This document shows positions 1 to 8,444 of a stretch of 64,000 nucleotides of DNA, in pieces. This DNA is from M1-B18 sp048264125. Its GTDB lineage: Bacteria; Bacillota; Clostridia; Peptostreptococcales; Natronincolaceae. The notes beneath the pieces are model-generated. The model was not told the origin of the DNA. It saw only the letters and a list, made by a program, of their open reading frames with translations, and ran no database searches. A program made the translations under genes and the position numbers. Within the stretch, counting starts at the first letter, position 1. Each line of letters begins with the position of its first letter. The DNA lies in NCBI GenBank assembly GCA_048264125.1, contig JBLXDM010000011.1, positions 102,118 to 166,117 on the forward strand, written 5' to 3'.

Positions 1-239
1 TTATCGCCTTTAAGGGTCTTGGCTATAAGGAGATTATAGGATATCTTGATGGGGAATATGATCTGGATTATGCAATTGAAATTCTGAAACGAGACACAAG
101 AAGATATGCAAAAAGGCAATTGACCTGGTTTAAAAGATATGAGGAGGCAAATTGGTTCAACCTATCTGAATATGCTTCTTCAGAAAAATTAATTGACGAT
201 ATTATGAAGGTAATTGAAGGACATTTTCACTTGGCATAG
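1..239 (+). CDS. miaA: tRNA dimethylallyltransferase, C-terminal part
   Basis: Only the last 78 or so codons are present; the reading frame enters from the left edge at base 3. The visible residues GLGYKEIIGYLDGEY, then RDTRRYAKRQLTWFKR, are the typical C-terminal part of MiaA, which transfers a dimethylallyl group to A37 of tRNAs that read UNN codons. The gene lies 39 bases upstream of hfq, the classic miaA-hfq pair, and the two are probably co-transcribed. The truncation is caused by the window edge, not by decay. Assignment rests on motif recognition plus the hfq neighbour. Confidence 0.93.
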   Translation, partial: IAFKGLGYKEIIGYLDGEYDLDYAIEILKRDTRRYAKRQLTWFKRYEEANWFNLSEYASSEKLIDDIMKVIEGHFHLA

Positions 240-278
240 AATTAATACATTACGAAATTAATTTAAGGAGGATATACA

Positions 279-515
279 ATGAAGAATAATATTAATCTGC
301 AGGATGTTTTCTTAAATCAGGTTCGAAAGGATGGGATACCGATTACTATATTTTTAGTAAATGGCTTTCAATTAAAGGGGACCGTCAAGGGCTTTGATAA
401 CTACACAGTAGTTCTTGATTCTGAAGGAAAACAACAATTGATATATAAGCATGCAGTATCAACGATTTCTCCTGCAACTCCTATAAATTTATCCGTGACT
501 CCTAAACAGCCATAA
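279..515 (+). CDS. hfq: RNA chaperone Hfq
   Basis: A 78-residue Sm-like protein. The Sm1 motif is seen as VNGFQLKGTVKGFDNYTVVL and the Sm2 motif as IYKHAVSTI, which is nearly invariant in Hfq. Hfq forms a hexameric ring that binds small RNAs and A/U-rich RNA in the cytoplasm. The start follows a strong AAGGAGG 8 bases upstream. It stands directly downstream of miaA, as in many bacteria, and is followed by a good intrinsic terminator, so it ends the miaA-hfq transcript. The short C-terminal tail is normal for Firmicute Hfq. Confidence 0.97.
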   Translation: MKNNINLQDVFLNQVRKDGIPITIFLVNGFQLKGTVKGFDNYTVVLDSEGKQQLIYKHAVSTISPATPINLSVTPKQP

Positions 516-534
516 TAATAATGAACAAAAGATT

Positions 535-560
535 AAAAAGATGCTTAAAGGCATCTTTTT
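535..560 (+). terminator. intrinsic terminator after hfq
   Basis: A perfect 10-base-pair inverted repeat, AAAAAGATGC and GCATCTTTTT around a six-base loop, ends in a T run 20 bases after the hfq stop codon. Confidence 0.85.
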
Positions 561-698
561 CTATTTATAAATTAACTTTAAAATTTCCTCCTCAAGTAAA
601 AAATGTACGAAAAAAATACATAATTTCATAAAGGGTTATGTATAAAGTTGTCGAATATTAGAAAAATGATGTTTAATTTATCTTAAGGGAGAGGGAAT

Positions 699-2513
699 AT
701 GTTCATTGTCTTTTTTCAGAATATGACCTTAATAATTGCCTTAACATTTATATATACTAAATTACAGGCTATTATTATGGTCAAAAAAGATAACACTAAT
801 ATTATGTTTTGGTTAAATTGCCTGGTGATGGGGATATTGAGCTTATTGATTATGATGAATCCCTTTGAAACCAACGGTCTATTCTTTGATTTAAGGTCAG
901 TTCCGATATTCTTTGTTGCCTATAAACACGGCTTTAAGGCGGGTTTATTGGCCAGTATTCTCCCTGCAATATATAGATGGAATTTAAGCTCATTTGCAGC
1001 ACTTCAGGGAATAGGAATACTAATATTCATACCTGCAATTATAGGTGCTCTTTTTGGCAGCTATTACTCGCAGAAAGATGAAAATGGACTTACCAATCCA
1101 AGAAGTATTATTACCAGCTTTTTGTTTTATTGCATGATTCAAACAAGCCTTTTGTTTTTTACCCTGAGTGTTACAATAGATAAATGGTTTATATCCAGTC
1201 TTGTAATGACATCGTATTCCATTGTAACGCTTTTGCTTATCGTTATTATGACAAATGATCTTCACAGAAGCTATACAACAGAAAAAATGCTTAAAAAGAA
1301 CGCAGAGGATTACCGTAAGCTGGTGGAATTTCTTCCAGATGCTATTTTAGTCTATAAAGAGGACAAAATTGTATATGGAAATTCTGCCGCAGCCAGGCTT
1401 TTTGGCTTAGAGGGCAATGCTAAGCTCATTAGAAAGAAGCTTAACCAAATCATTAAAAATCCTGAGGCACTCGTAAATATCAATAAAAAAATAGTGGGAC
1501 GTAATGAAGCAAATAGAGAATTTTTATTAAAGGAAAAAAGACTGACGCTTTGCAATGGAAGAGAAATCGATGTAGAGGTAAGGGGCTCTGTTTTTAATTC
1601 CGGAGAGGACTTATTTATATGTAATGTTATAAAGAATATATCTAGTGAAAAGCTGGCCTTTGAGCTGGAAAGAAGCATGGAGGCTAAGCAGAAGCAGCTG
1701 CAGGAGGCAATTGAATACGAAAAGCTTAAATCCGACTTCTTCTCAAATCTTTCCCACGAATTTAAAACGCCAGTCAATCTAATATTCAGCACAATTCAGC
1801 TTTTGGAGCTGGAATTTAGAAGAGAAAGGCCTGAGGGTGAGTACTCAATAATACGACGCTTTCGAATATTAAAGCAAAATTGCAATAGAATGATTAGATT
1901 AATTAACAATTTAATCGACGTTACCAAGATGGATTCAGGATATTTTCAATTGGAGCTGAAGAATTGCAATATTGTAAACGTCATTGAGGATATAACCCTT
2001 TCGGTGGCGGAGTACATTGAGAATAAGGATATAAGTCTTGTTTTTGATACCGACATGGAGGAAAAATATCTTATGGTGGACCCAAATGCTATTGAGCGGA
2101 TAATGTTGAATTTACTTTCTAATGCAGTTAAATTCTCCAGACCCAATAATGAGATATACGTTCACATACATGATGCAGTGGAGCATGTTGTTATTTCAGT
2201 TAAGGACAGGGGCATCGGCATACCCTCTGATAAGCTGGAGCTTATCTTTGACCGCTTCAGGCAGGTGGACAAGTCCTTGACCAGAACCCACGAAGGAAGC
2301 GGTATCGGCCTATCCTTAGTCAAGTCCTTAGTGGTGCTTCATGATGGAGAGATAAATGTCTCCAGTGAATATGGCGAAGGAACAGAGTTTATAATTGTTT
2401 TACCCGTGAAGAAATCTGATAATCTCGAAGATGGCTATGATTCCTCACTTGTTAAGAACAGACGTATCGAGACGATTAATATAGAATTCTCTGACATTTA
2501 TTCGGCCAACTAA
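699..2513 (+). CDS. membrane sensor histidine kinase (5TM, PAS, HisKA, HATPase)
   Basis: A 604-residue orphan sensor kinase. The first 190 residues form about six membrane segments and contain DLRSVPIFFVAYKHGFKAG, which resembles the 5TM-5TMR_LYT sensing module of LytS-type kinases. A PAS-like domain follows (about 205-320), then a dimerisation domain with the phospho-acceptor box NLSHEFKTP (His near residue 353), and an ATPase domain with the N box (LNLLSNAVKFS), G1 (DRGIGIP), F box and G2 (GSGIGLSL). It would autophosphorylate in response to a membrane signal. No response regulator is adjacent, so its partner is elsewhere. Ribosome site AAGGGAGAGGG precedes the ATG. Similar orphan kinases in clostridia often feed into Spo0A, but nothing here shows that. 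Confidence 0.9.
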   Translation: MFIVFFQNMTLIIALTFIYTKLQAIIMVKKDNTNIMFWLNCLVMGILSLLIMMNPFETNGLFFDLRSVPIFFVAYKHGFKAGLLASILPAIYRWNLSSFAALQGIGILIFIPAIIGALFGSYYSQKDENGLTNPRSIITSFLFYCMIQTSLLFFTLSVTIDKWFISSLVMTSYSIVTLLLIVIMTNDLHRSYTTEKMLKKNAEDYRKLVEFLPDAILVYKEDKIVYGNSAAARLFGLEGNAKLIRKKLNQIIKNPEALVNINKKIVGRNEANREFLLKEKRLTLCNGREIDVEVRGSVFNSGEDLFICNVIKNISSEKLAFELERSMEAKQKQLQEAIEYEKLKSDFFSNLSHEFKTPVNLIFSTIQLLELEFRRERPEGEYSIIRRFRILKQNCNRMIRLINNLIDVTKMDSGYFQLELKNCNIVNVIEDITLSVAEYIENKDISLVFDTDMEEKYLMVDPNAIERIMLNLLSNAVKFSRPNNEIYVHIHDAVEHVVISVKDRGIGIPSDKLELIFDRFRQVDKSLTRTHEGSGIGLSLVKSLVVLHDGEINVSSEYGEGTEFIIVLPVKKSDNLEDGYDSSLVKNRRIETINIEFSDIYSAN

Positions 2514-2578
2514 AAACAAGTCCCCTCTGATGCCTTAAAGGTATTACGAAGGGCCTTGATTTGTTTTTTGCTATTTTT
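2513..2578 (+). terminator. probable terminator after the sensor kinase
   Basis: An imperfect inverted repeat joins AACAAGTCCCCT and AGGGCCTTGATTTGTT with a few bulges and runs into a T tract. It is weaker than the other terminators in the window. Confidence 0.4.
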
Positions 2579-2628
2579 TGAGGTATAGCCGAATAGAATT
2601 AAGTAGCAGTAGCATAGGGGTGATAAGA

Positions 2629-3585
2629 ATGAGCAAAAAGGTTTTACCCTTTAGAGATGTCTTTGATACTCTTCAAGGCGGCAACTTAACAGGCAACGAG
2701 GTCAGCCAGAGCTTAACAGGCAATACAAAGGAAAAAGGCAAGTCGATGGATAATGCAGAGCAGGCTTCACTTAATCAGCTGCTTGCAGAGCTAAATCAGC
2801 TGATAGGCCTAGGGAATGTTAAAGGATTGATACATGAAATCTTAGCCTATGCAGATATACAGAAGGAAAGGAAAGAGCAGGGTCTAAATGCAATGCCTCT
2901 TGTTTTACATATGATATTTAAAGGTAATCCCGGTACCGGTAAAACTACTATAGCGAGGCTTCTAGGAAAAATACTCAAGGTAAAGGGCTTTTTATCCTCA
3001 GGTCATATCATCGAAGTCGAAAGGGCAGATTTAGTAGGAGAGTACATCGGCCATACCGCCCAGAAGGTAAGAGAGCAGATAAAAAAGGGAATGGGTGGCA
3101 TACTTTTTATTGATGAAGCATACTCACTAGCCAGAGGAGGGGAGAAGGATTTTGGAAAGGAGGCAATTGATTCGCTGGTTAAGGCTATGGAGGACCATAA
3201 AAATGATATCATTCTAATATTGGCTGGATACAGGGAGGAAATGGATAATTTTCTGCGGATTAATCCAGGGTTGAAATCAAGGTTTCCCATCCATATAGAT
3301 TTCAATGACTATTCGCTGGAGGAGCTGGTGGAGATTGCTGAGCTGATGGTAAATGAAAGGGATTATATATTGGCTAAGTCCTCCAAGGCAAGGCTATATA
3401 ATATATTGGCCCTACAAAGAAGCAGAGGCGGACTGCATTCAGGTAATGCACGTATGGCAAGAAATTTGATCGAGCGAGCAATCCGAAAGCAGGCAGTACG
3501 CCTTAAGAATAAAAAATACTACTCTCGAGATGAGCTTATGACCCTCATGAAGGAGGACTTCACTGACGGAGATCAAACATTATAA
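2629..3585 (+). CDS. spoVK: stage V sporulation protein K, AAA+ ATPase
   Basis: A 318-residue CbxX/CfqX-type AAA+ ATPase. Walker A is GNPGTGKTTIAR, Walker B is GGILFIDEAYSL, and an ARGG box and sensor regions follow in the usual order. SpoVK is required for late spore maturation in Bacillus. I chose the ATG at 2629 because GGGGTGAT lies 7-8 bases upstream; an in-frame upstream start at 2578 has no ribosome site. The N-terminal 60 residues hold a short repeat (two LTGN units) before a helical linker. Position between hfq and ynbB matches the Bacillus subtilis order. Confidence 0.9.
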   Translation: MSKKVLPFRDVFDTLQGGNLTGNEVSQSLTGNTKEKGKSMDNAEQASLNQLLAELNQLIGLGNVKGLIHEILAYADIQKERKEQGLNAMPLVLHMIFKGNPGTGKTTIARLLGKILKVKGFLSSGHIIEVERADLVGEYIGHTAQKVREQIKKGMGGILFIDEAYSLARGGEKDFGKEAIDSLVKAMEDHKNDIILILAGYREEMDNFLRINPGLKSRFPIHIDFNDYSLEELVEIAELMVNERDYILAKSSKARLYNILALQRSRGGLHSGNARMARNLIERAIRKQAVRLKNKKYYSRDELMTLMKEDFTDGDQTL

Positions 3586-3612
3586 AGCAGTCTAGACTGC
3601 TTTTATTTTTTT
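3584..3612 (+). terminator. intrinsic terminator after spoVK
   Basis: AAAGCAGT and ACTGCTTT form an eight-base-pair hairpin with a CTAG loop, followed by TTATTTTTTTT. The stem overlaps the spoVK stop codon. Confidence 0.85.
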
Positions 3613-3680
3613 TGGTGATTATATTTTAAAGCCCATAAGCATATTCTTTAGCAAATAATGATAGGATGGGTAGGGATATT

Positions 3681-4286
3681 ATGAAGAAATGCATGATCAT
3701 AGGAGGACCTAATGCCGGCAAAACCTCCTTTTTTATTAGCTTTATTGAGTCCCTTGGAATACGCAGATGCAGGATTGCCACAAAATCCCCCGAGGGAAAG
3801 CTTGAAGGAAGGGGCTATCCCATTGACTTAGCATATAAATTCTTGGTCAGTCAAACGCCCTTTAAAACCAAGGGTCTTCAAGAAATGCGGCTATCCCTGA
3901 AGAAAAGCAGAGGATCTGTGGAGGTGGCGCTTATAGACAGCGGAGGTGTTTCTGATGCCGGTAGTACAATAACAGAAATAAAGGCCTCTATGCTACTGAC
4001 CTTGACTGCCCTTCAGGAGGCTGAAATAATTCTCCATATAATAGATGCATCAACAGTTAATCCAGAAAAAGCTTCAGCACCCGAAAGCATAGATAATCAA
4101 ATTAACAGCTTTGGTAAATGGAAGGGGGCCTATTGTATACTGTCAAGCAAGATGGATCTTTCCGAAAGCCTAGGTGGTTTGGAAATACTGGAAAAGAGAT
4201 ACACCGATTCATATATTATCCCTATATCGTCAGTATCTAAAATGGGATTAAAAGAGGTGAGAGACTTTGTGGTCAGAAATATTTAA
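3681..4286 (+). CDS. P-loop GTPase-like protein
   Basis: A 201-residue predicted GTP-binding protein. Walker A/G1 is GGPNAGKTS, a DSGG sequence stands where G3 (DxxG) is expected, SKMD stands for G4 (NKxD), and a late SSVS resembles G5. The spacing suits a small Ras-like fold, but the G4 asparagine is a serine, so nucleotide specificity is uncertain. The ATG at 3681 is preferred over 3666 because GTAGGG precedes it at a good distance. It overlaps the next gene by 20 bases. In Bacillus subtilis the GTPase hflX occupies this place between spoVK and ynbB; this protein is much shorter and not an obvious HflX. Function unknown. Confidence 0.75.
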   Translation: MKKCMIIGGPNAGKTSFFISFIESLGIRRCRIATKSPEGKLEGRGYPIDLAYKFLVSQTPFKTKGLQEMRLSLKKSRGSVEVALIDSGGVSDAGSTITEIKASMLLTLTALQEAEIILHIIDASTVNPEKASAPESIDNQINSFGKWKGAYCILSSKMDLSESLGGLEILEKRYTDSYIIPISSVSKMGLKEVRDFVVRNI

Positions 4287-4824
4287 ACTTTATATTGCAG
4301 TGCTACTGGTAGGCGTAATCATTAAAGAGCTGAATTGCGAAACGTCTGGTTACCAGGAAAAAGGCCTCTTGATGAAGCAGCTGTTTGCCCGTATAAGGCC
4401 CCGTTATTTCTCTTGCTGCGTTTTAATCCTATCTGTTGCAATGCTATTGGATGCCTATCACAGCTTCACGCTTCTGACCTCAGCTTATATACTGGGGAGC
4501 ATAAAAATACACGAAAATACAAGCTTTAAGCTGAAGCCCTATCAGGAGGCAGTCATCATCATAATTGTGAGCCTACTATTGGCCCCAGCCCCTATTTTTC
4601 TTCATTCTCTTCTTATGATGCTTATACTACAGCTGGGGGATGACCTTTTGGACCTGGAGTATGATTTAATGTATGGCTATTGCAACCATGCACTTAAATA
4701 CGGCAGAATAGAGGTGGCATTGGTCATCGGAATACTTTTAATTAGCGGCACGATGATTAGCTGGATAAATACCTTAATTGTACTACCTGCCATATTTCTG
4801 ATAAATTACTTGTATTCAATATAA
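4267..4824 (+). CDS. multi-pass membrane protein of unknown function
   Basis: A 185-residue hydrophobic protein with four or five predicted membrane segments. It starts at TTG 4267 inside the end of the GTPase gene, with AGAGGTGAGA seven bases upstream, which argues for translational coupling. Residues about 122-136 carry QLGDDLLDLEYDLMYG, an Asp-rich stretch between membrane segments that recalls the first metal-binding motif of UbiA-type prenyltransferases, but a second such motif is not visible. I do not recognise the family. Coupling to the GTPase suggests the two work together at the membrane. Confidence 0.6.
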   Translation: MWSEIFKLYIAVLLVGVIIKELNCETSGYQEKGLLMKQLFARIRPRYFSCCVLILSVAMLLDAYHSFTLLTSAYILGSIKIHENTSFKLKPYQEAVIIIIVSLLLAPAPIFLHSLLMMLILQLGDDLLDLEYDLMYGYCNHALKYGRIEVALVIGILLISGTMISWINTLIVLPAIFLINYLYSI

Positions 4825-4837
4825 GAGGAGGGGTATA

Positions 4838-5032
4838 ATGCTATATGGGTATATTATAATTCTTTGCTTGATCATGGTGCTGGCAGGATATGCAGTCGGC
4901 AGGCGAATTGGAATTGAGGACGGATTGAAGAAGGGTAGGGCTTGCCTACCAATTCAGTATAAAATGCAATATATCAAAGAGGATAAATGTCCTATATGCG
5001 GATCTGGCAAGGGGATATATAAGCGAAGCTAA
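4838..5032 (+). CDS. small membrane-anchored protein with CxxC
   Basis: A 64-residue protein with one N-terminal membrane segment, a basic middle, and CPICGSGKGIYKRS at the end. Only one Cys pair is present, so a zinc site would need a dimer or a partner. AGAGGAGGGG lies before the ATG. It sits 13 bases after the membrane protein and 19 bases before ynbB, as part of one operon. No function can be assigned. Confidence 0.6.
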   Translation: MLYGYIIILCLIMVLAGYAVGRRIGIEDGLKKGRACLPIQYKMQYIKEDKCPICGSGKGIYKRS

Positions 5033-5051
5033 AGAGGAGGATAAAAATAAA

Positions 5052-6338
5052 ATGCAGCAGGAGATGAATGCTCTCACAGAGCTTTTTAATATAGACCCTG
5101 AGCTTGTGGTTAAGGCTTCAAGGGCGGAGGCGGCAATTAATGGTGCCTTCAAAGGACTGGAGGAAATTAAGGAATATAATCAATACAAGGTGCTGAAGGC
5201 GATGCAGCTGGTCAGACTTAGCGACCAGCACTTTCAGTGGACAACCGGCTATGGCTATAATGACATTGGCAGGGAAAAGCTGGAGGAGGTATATGCAAAG
5301 GTTTTTTCTACTGAGGATGCAATCGTAAGGCCTACTATCGTTAATGGTACTCATGCTTTAACCCTATGTCTCTCAGGTCTTTTGAATCCTGGAGATGAAA
5401 TTGTGGCAGTTACTGGTAAGCCCTACGATACCCTTGATGAATTAATCGGAATACGGGGTGACTACCGCGGCAGCTTAAAAAAGCACGGTGTAGAGTATAA
5501 GCAGGTGGATTTTCTAGAGAAGGGCAGCATTGATTTTGATGGGATAAAACGGGCTGTGGGTAGCGCTACAACAATGGTGTACATACAGCGGTCAACAGGC
5601 TATGGCTTCAGAAGGGCGGTAAATATCCGTACCATTGAAGAAATTATACGCTTGGTAAAGGCCATTAACCCCAATACCATCTGTATGATAGATAACTGCT
5701 ATGGTGAATTTCTGGAAAAGCTGGAGCCCACTGAGGTGGGGGCTGATATAATGGCAGGGTCCCTTATTAAAAACCCAGGCGGTGGCTTAGCCCTAAGCGG
5801 TGGCTATATCGTTGGTAGACGCGATTTAATTGAGGAGGTCTCCTATAGAATGACCTCGCCGGGCATAGGCAAGGAGTGCGGCCTTACCTTTGGACAAACC
5901 CGCTCAATGTTCCATGGCCTCTTTATTGCGCCGGGTGTGGTTTCAGAAGCAATGAAGGGGGCGATTTTCTGCTCGAAGCTCTTTGAAGAGGAGGGCTATG
6001 AGGTAAAGCCAAGATTTGATGAGGAGAGAAGCGACATTATACAAGCAATTCAGCTTGGGGCTGAAGAAAAGGTGGTGGCCTTCTGTAGAGGAGTTCAGGC
6101 AGCTGCTCCAGTGGATTCCTATGTAAAACCTGAGCCTTGGGCTATGCCTGGCTATGAGGACCCAGTAATCATGGCGGCTGGCGCCTTTGTCCAGGGATCA
6201 TCAATAGAGCTTAGCGCCGATGCCCCTATAAGACCTCCCTATAATGTATATTTTCAAGGCGGCTTAACCTATCAGCACTCAAAGCTGGGGGCCTTGATGG
6301 CCCTGCAATATATAAAGAATCTGAGTAAAAATAAATAA
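5052..6338 (+). CDS. ynbB: methionine gamma-lyase family PLP protein (YnbB, aluminium resistance family)
   Basis: A 428-residue fold-type I PLP enzyme. The PLP lysine lies in AGSLIKNPGGGLA, and TTGYGYNDIGREKLEEVYA is the typical N-terminal motif of the YnbB family, formerly called aluminium resistance protein. The start is supported by AGAGGAGGA. Relatives cleave or exchange gamma-substituted sulfur amino acids, but the physiological substrate of YnbB is not firmly established. Its place between spoVK and lexA is the Firmicute arrangement. The length is normal for the family. Confidence 0.88.
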   Translation: MQQEMNALTELFNIDPELVVKASRAEAAINGAFKGLEEIKEYNQYKVLKAMQLVRLSDQHFQWTTGYGYNDIGREKLEEVYAKVFSTEDAIVRPTIVNGTHALTLCLSGLLNPGDEIVAVTGKPYDTLDELIGIRGDYRGSLKKHGVEYKQVDFLEKGSIDFDGIKRAVGSATTMVYIQRSTGYGFRRAVNIRTIEEIIRLVKAINPNTICMIDNCYGEFLEKLEPTEVGADIMAGSLIKNPGGGLALSGGYIVGRRDLIEEVSYRMTSPGIGKECGLTFGQTRSMFHGLFIAPGVVSEAMKGAIFCSKLFEEEGYEVKPRFDEERSDIIQAIQLGAEEKVVAFCRGVQAAAPVDSYVKPEPWAMPGYEDPVIMAAGAFVQGSSIELSADAPIRPPYNVYFQGGLTYQHSKLGALMALQYIKNLSKNK

Positions 6339-6365
6339 TTGAGCCCACTTTAGCAGGACAAATAT

Positions 6366-6398
6366 AAAAATGGAGATTCCCACGGAATCTCCATTTTT
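6366..6398. terminator. bidirectional terminator between ynbB and lexA
   Basis: A perfect 15-base-pair inverted repeat with a CAC loop (AAAAATGGAGATTCC at the left arm) has A and T runs on both sides and lies between two convergent genes. Confidence 0.9.
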
Positions 6399-6445
6399 TA
6401 TCACTAACTATTCACTATTCGTTATTCACTATTAACTATCTTACA

Positions 6446-7066
6446 CTACATTTTTCTCAATACACCAACAACCTTGCCTAGTATTATTACATCCTGAGCA
6501 ATTATTGGGTCCATAAGGCTGTTTTCAGGCTGCAGACGAATATGACCCGCTTCCTTATAAAAACGCTTAACCGTTGCATCGTCACCTAGCAGGGCTACAA
6601 TAATATCTCCGTTTTTAGCAACGGACTGCTGACGAACAACAACATAGTCGCCGTCCATTATACCGGCCTCAATCATGCTTTCACCTTTTATGGTAAGCAT
6701 AAATATATTAGCATTACTATTACCTACAAAATCCAAAGGAAGAGGGAAGGTATCCTCAATATTCTCAACCGCTAAAATAGGACTGCCGGCTGTTACCTTT
6801 CCTATAATAGGTACATTAAGCACCTCTTTTTTATAGACCAGCTGGCTATCGTCATTAAGTATCTCTATAGCTCGGGGTTTTGTTGCATCCCTACGGATAT
6901 AGCCTCGATCCTCCAGCTTTGCAAGATGTCCATGAACAGTAGAGGTGGATCTAAGGCCTACTGCTTCACATATCTCCCTAACTGATGGCGGGTATCCCTT
7001 TTCACTAATTTGACTTTTCATATAATGTAATATTTCAACCTGCTTATTATTTAAATCCTCATACAT
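6446..7066 (-). CDS. lexA: SOS repressor LexA
   Basis: A 206-residue LexA. The winged helix-turn-helix is residues 1-65 (PPSVREICEAVGLRS recognition region). The self-cleavage site is Ala93-Gly94 in VTAGSP, the catalytic serine is Ser130 in KGESM and the lysine is Lys167 in DDATVKRF. It represses DNA-damage genes and cleaves itself when stimulated by RecA filaments. AGGAG lies nine or so bases before the ATG. Its own promoter carries an SOS box at 7130-7143, so it is autoregulated. The recombinase gene lies just upstream in the same direction. Confidence 0.97.
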   Translation of the reverse strand: MYEDLNNKQVEILHYMKSQISEKGYPPSVREICEAVGLRSTSTVHGHLAKLEDRGYIRRDATKPRAIEILNDDSQLVYKKEVLNVPIIGKVTAGSPILAVENIEDTFPLPLDFVGNSNANIFMLTIKGESMIEAGIMDGDYVVVRQQSVAKNGDIIVALLGDDATVKRFYKEAGHIRLQPENSLMDPIIAQDVIILGKVVGVLRKM

Positions 7067-7103
7067 AGGAGAAGCTCCTCTCTAACTTTTATTAATTTAC
7101 TTA

Positions 7104-7143
7104 ATTATAGCATAATTTGTCAGCCAGTACAAACATCAGTTCG
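7104..7143 (-). promoter_or_regulatory. lexA promoter with overlapping SOS box
   Basis: On the minus strand TTGTAC (7132-7127) and TATAAT (7109-7104) are 17 bases apart. CGAACTGATGTTTG at 7143-7130 matches the Gram-positive LexA box (CGAAC-N4-GTTYG) and overlaps the -35. It begins three bases beyond the stop codon of the upstream recombinase gene. Confidence 0.85.
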
Positions 7144-7146
7144 AAA

Positions 7147-8268
7147 TTATTTTTCTTCCTCTAGCCACTCGAAATTCTTCACTATCTCCCGCTTAGCATT
7201 TTTTCTATGGGCTGCATAAAGCTGAGTGGTGGTTACATTATCATGGTCCAATAGATTCTGTACGTCAAATATAGAGAAGCCCTGTTGAATCAAGGAGGTT
7301 GCTACTGTAGCCCTTAGCTTATGGGGACTATAGCCGCTATCAGTGGTGGTTCCAAGGGTTAAGGCGGTATACTTTTTGACCAAATTTCTTATTGCCCTTG
7401 TGGTCATCCTTGTCTTCTGTATGGAAATAAAGAGGGCATCCTTATGCTCCTCCGGCAGATCAGCCTTTGGCCGCTCCAGATCAATGTAATCCTTTACAAC
7501 CTTTTCGCAGGTGCGATTTATAGGCATCAAGACCTCCTTGCCCCGCTTTCTATAAATTTTAAATTCCCCTCTATTAAAGTTGAAGGAGGATATGTTCAGC
7601 TGCTGTAGCTCACTTAGCCGTAGGCCATAGGTTACAAACAGCAGTATAATCGCTCTATCCCTATGCTGTGTCTTTTTCCAAAATACTCGTTCCTTTTCTG
7701 TAAAGCTGGTACCCTGCTGGATGATATCCAGCATACGGGCTACCTCGTCAATTTCAAGTCTCTTAATTGCATCCGGCTGTGGCTTAGGCAGCTTAATAGG
7801 ATTGAAGCCATCAGTTATATTTTGCTTTAGCTTTTCATCTCTATATAAAAACTTAAACATAACGGAAAGCGAGGATTTTTTACGTGCCAGGGATCGATTG
7901 TGATTTTCCACCACCTTTATGCCATACTCGTCCTCCAGAGTGTAACGGGAGCAATAATCCCCAATATATCTATTGACATCTCTTGCGGTGATGCTGTTGA
8001 ATTCCTCCAGGGAAATTTCTACGACGGTAGCGGCCTTACTAATTCCGGTCTCAGCTATTATGTAGCGACAGAAGAACAAAATGTCGTTTAAGTAGGCGTG
8101 TCTGGTGGATAGGGCCACTGCATTTTTCAAATACAGAAAAAAATCCCGCATAAAGCCCGGAAGCTGCTGTTGAATTTCTAAGCAGTCCTCAATCATCTGA
8201 TGCTCCTTTAAAACGATATTGTCGGGCTTGTCGCTTTTATTATGTACCTTAATCCTTTTCTTTGTCAT
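7147..8268 (-). CDS. tyrosine recombinase (XerC/D-like)
   Basis: A 373-residue site-specific recombinase. A SAM-like N-terminal core-binding domain is followed by a catalytic domain with the first Arg in TYGLRLSEL, the HxxR motif as HKLR, and LLDHDNVTTTQLY with the His and nucleophilic Tyr. All key residues are present. ATG 8268 is preferred: AGGAG lies nine bases upstream, while in-frame TTG 8277 and ATG 8274 are too close to it. The N-terminus is longer and more basic than XerC or XerD. The same gene is commonly found beside lexA in clostridia, so it is probably chromosomal rather than a phage integrase; no attachment site was seen. Confidence 0.85.
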   Translation of the reverse strand: MTKKRIKVHNKSDKPDNIVLKEHQMIEDCLEIQQQLPGFMRDFFLYLKNAVALSTRHAYLNDILFFCRYIIAETGISKAATVVEISLEEFNSITARDVNRYIGDYCSRYTLEDEYGIKVVENHNRSLARKKSSLSVMFKFLYRDEKLKQNITDGFNPIKLPKPQPDAIKRLEIDEVARMLDIIQQGTSFTEKERVFWKKTQHRDRAIILLFVTYGLRLSELQQLNISSFNFNRGEFKIYRKRGKEVLMPINRTCEKVVKDYIDLERPKADLPEEHKDALFISIQKTRMTTRAIRNLVKKYTALTLGTTTDSGYSPHKLRATVATSLIQQGFSIFDVQNLLDHDNVTTTQLYAAHRKNAKREIVKNFEWLEEEK

Positions 8269-8444
8269 AGTCATCAACTCCTAATTACATTGTAATCCCT
8301 ATAAAAAGCAAAGACAAGGTATAAAAGCACCACATTTATAGAACTAAAGAAAGAAGTAAAGGTGTAGTGAATACTGGCAACATATGTTAAAATATTAGTA
8401 ATGACAAAAAAATCATTAAAGATTCTTCTGGGGAGATGCCAAAT

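Noticed and set aside
1352..1792. 146-codon frame on the minus strand
   Set aside because: It lies wholly inside the sensor kinase gene, has no ribosome site and is rich in Ser/Phe/Leu, as expected of an antisense shadow.
6400..6445. TTCACTATT-like short repeats near the lexA stop
   Set aside because: Three loose, partly overlapping AT-rich copies without regular spacing; not a CRISPR or mobile-element feature.
7147..8268. Recombinase as sign of a prophage or integrative element
   Set aside because: No phage genes, direct repeats or tRNA lie nearby, and the lexA-recombinase pair is typical chromosomal context in clostridia.
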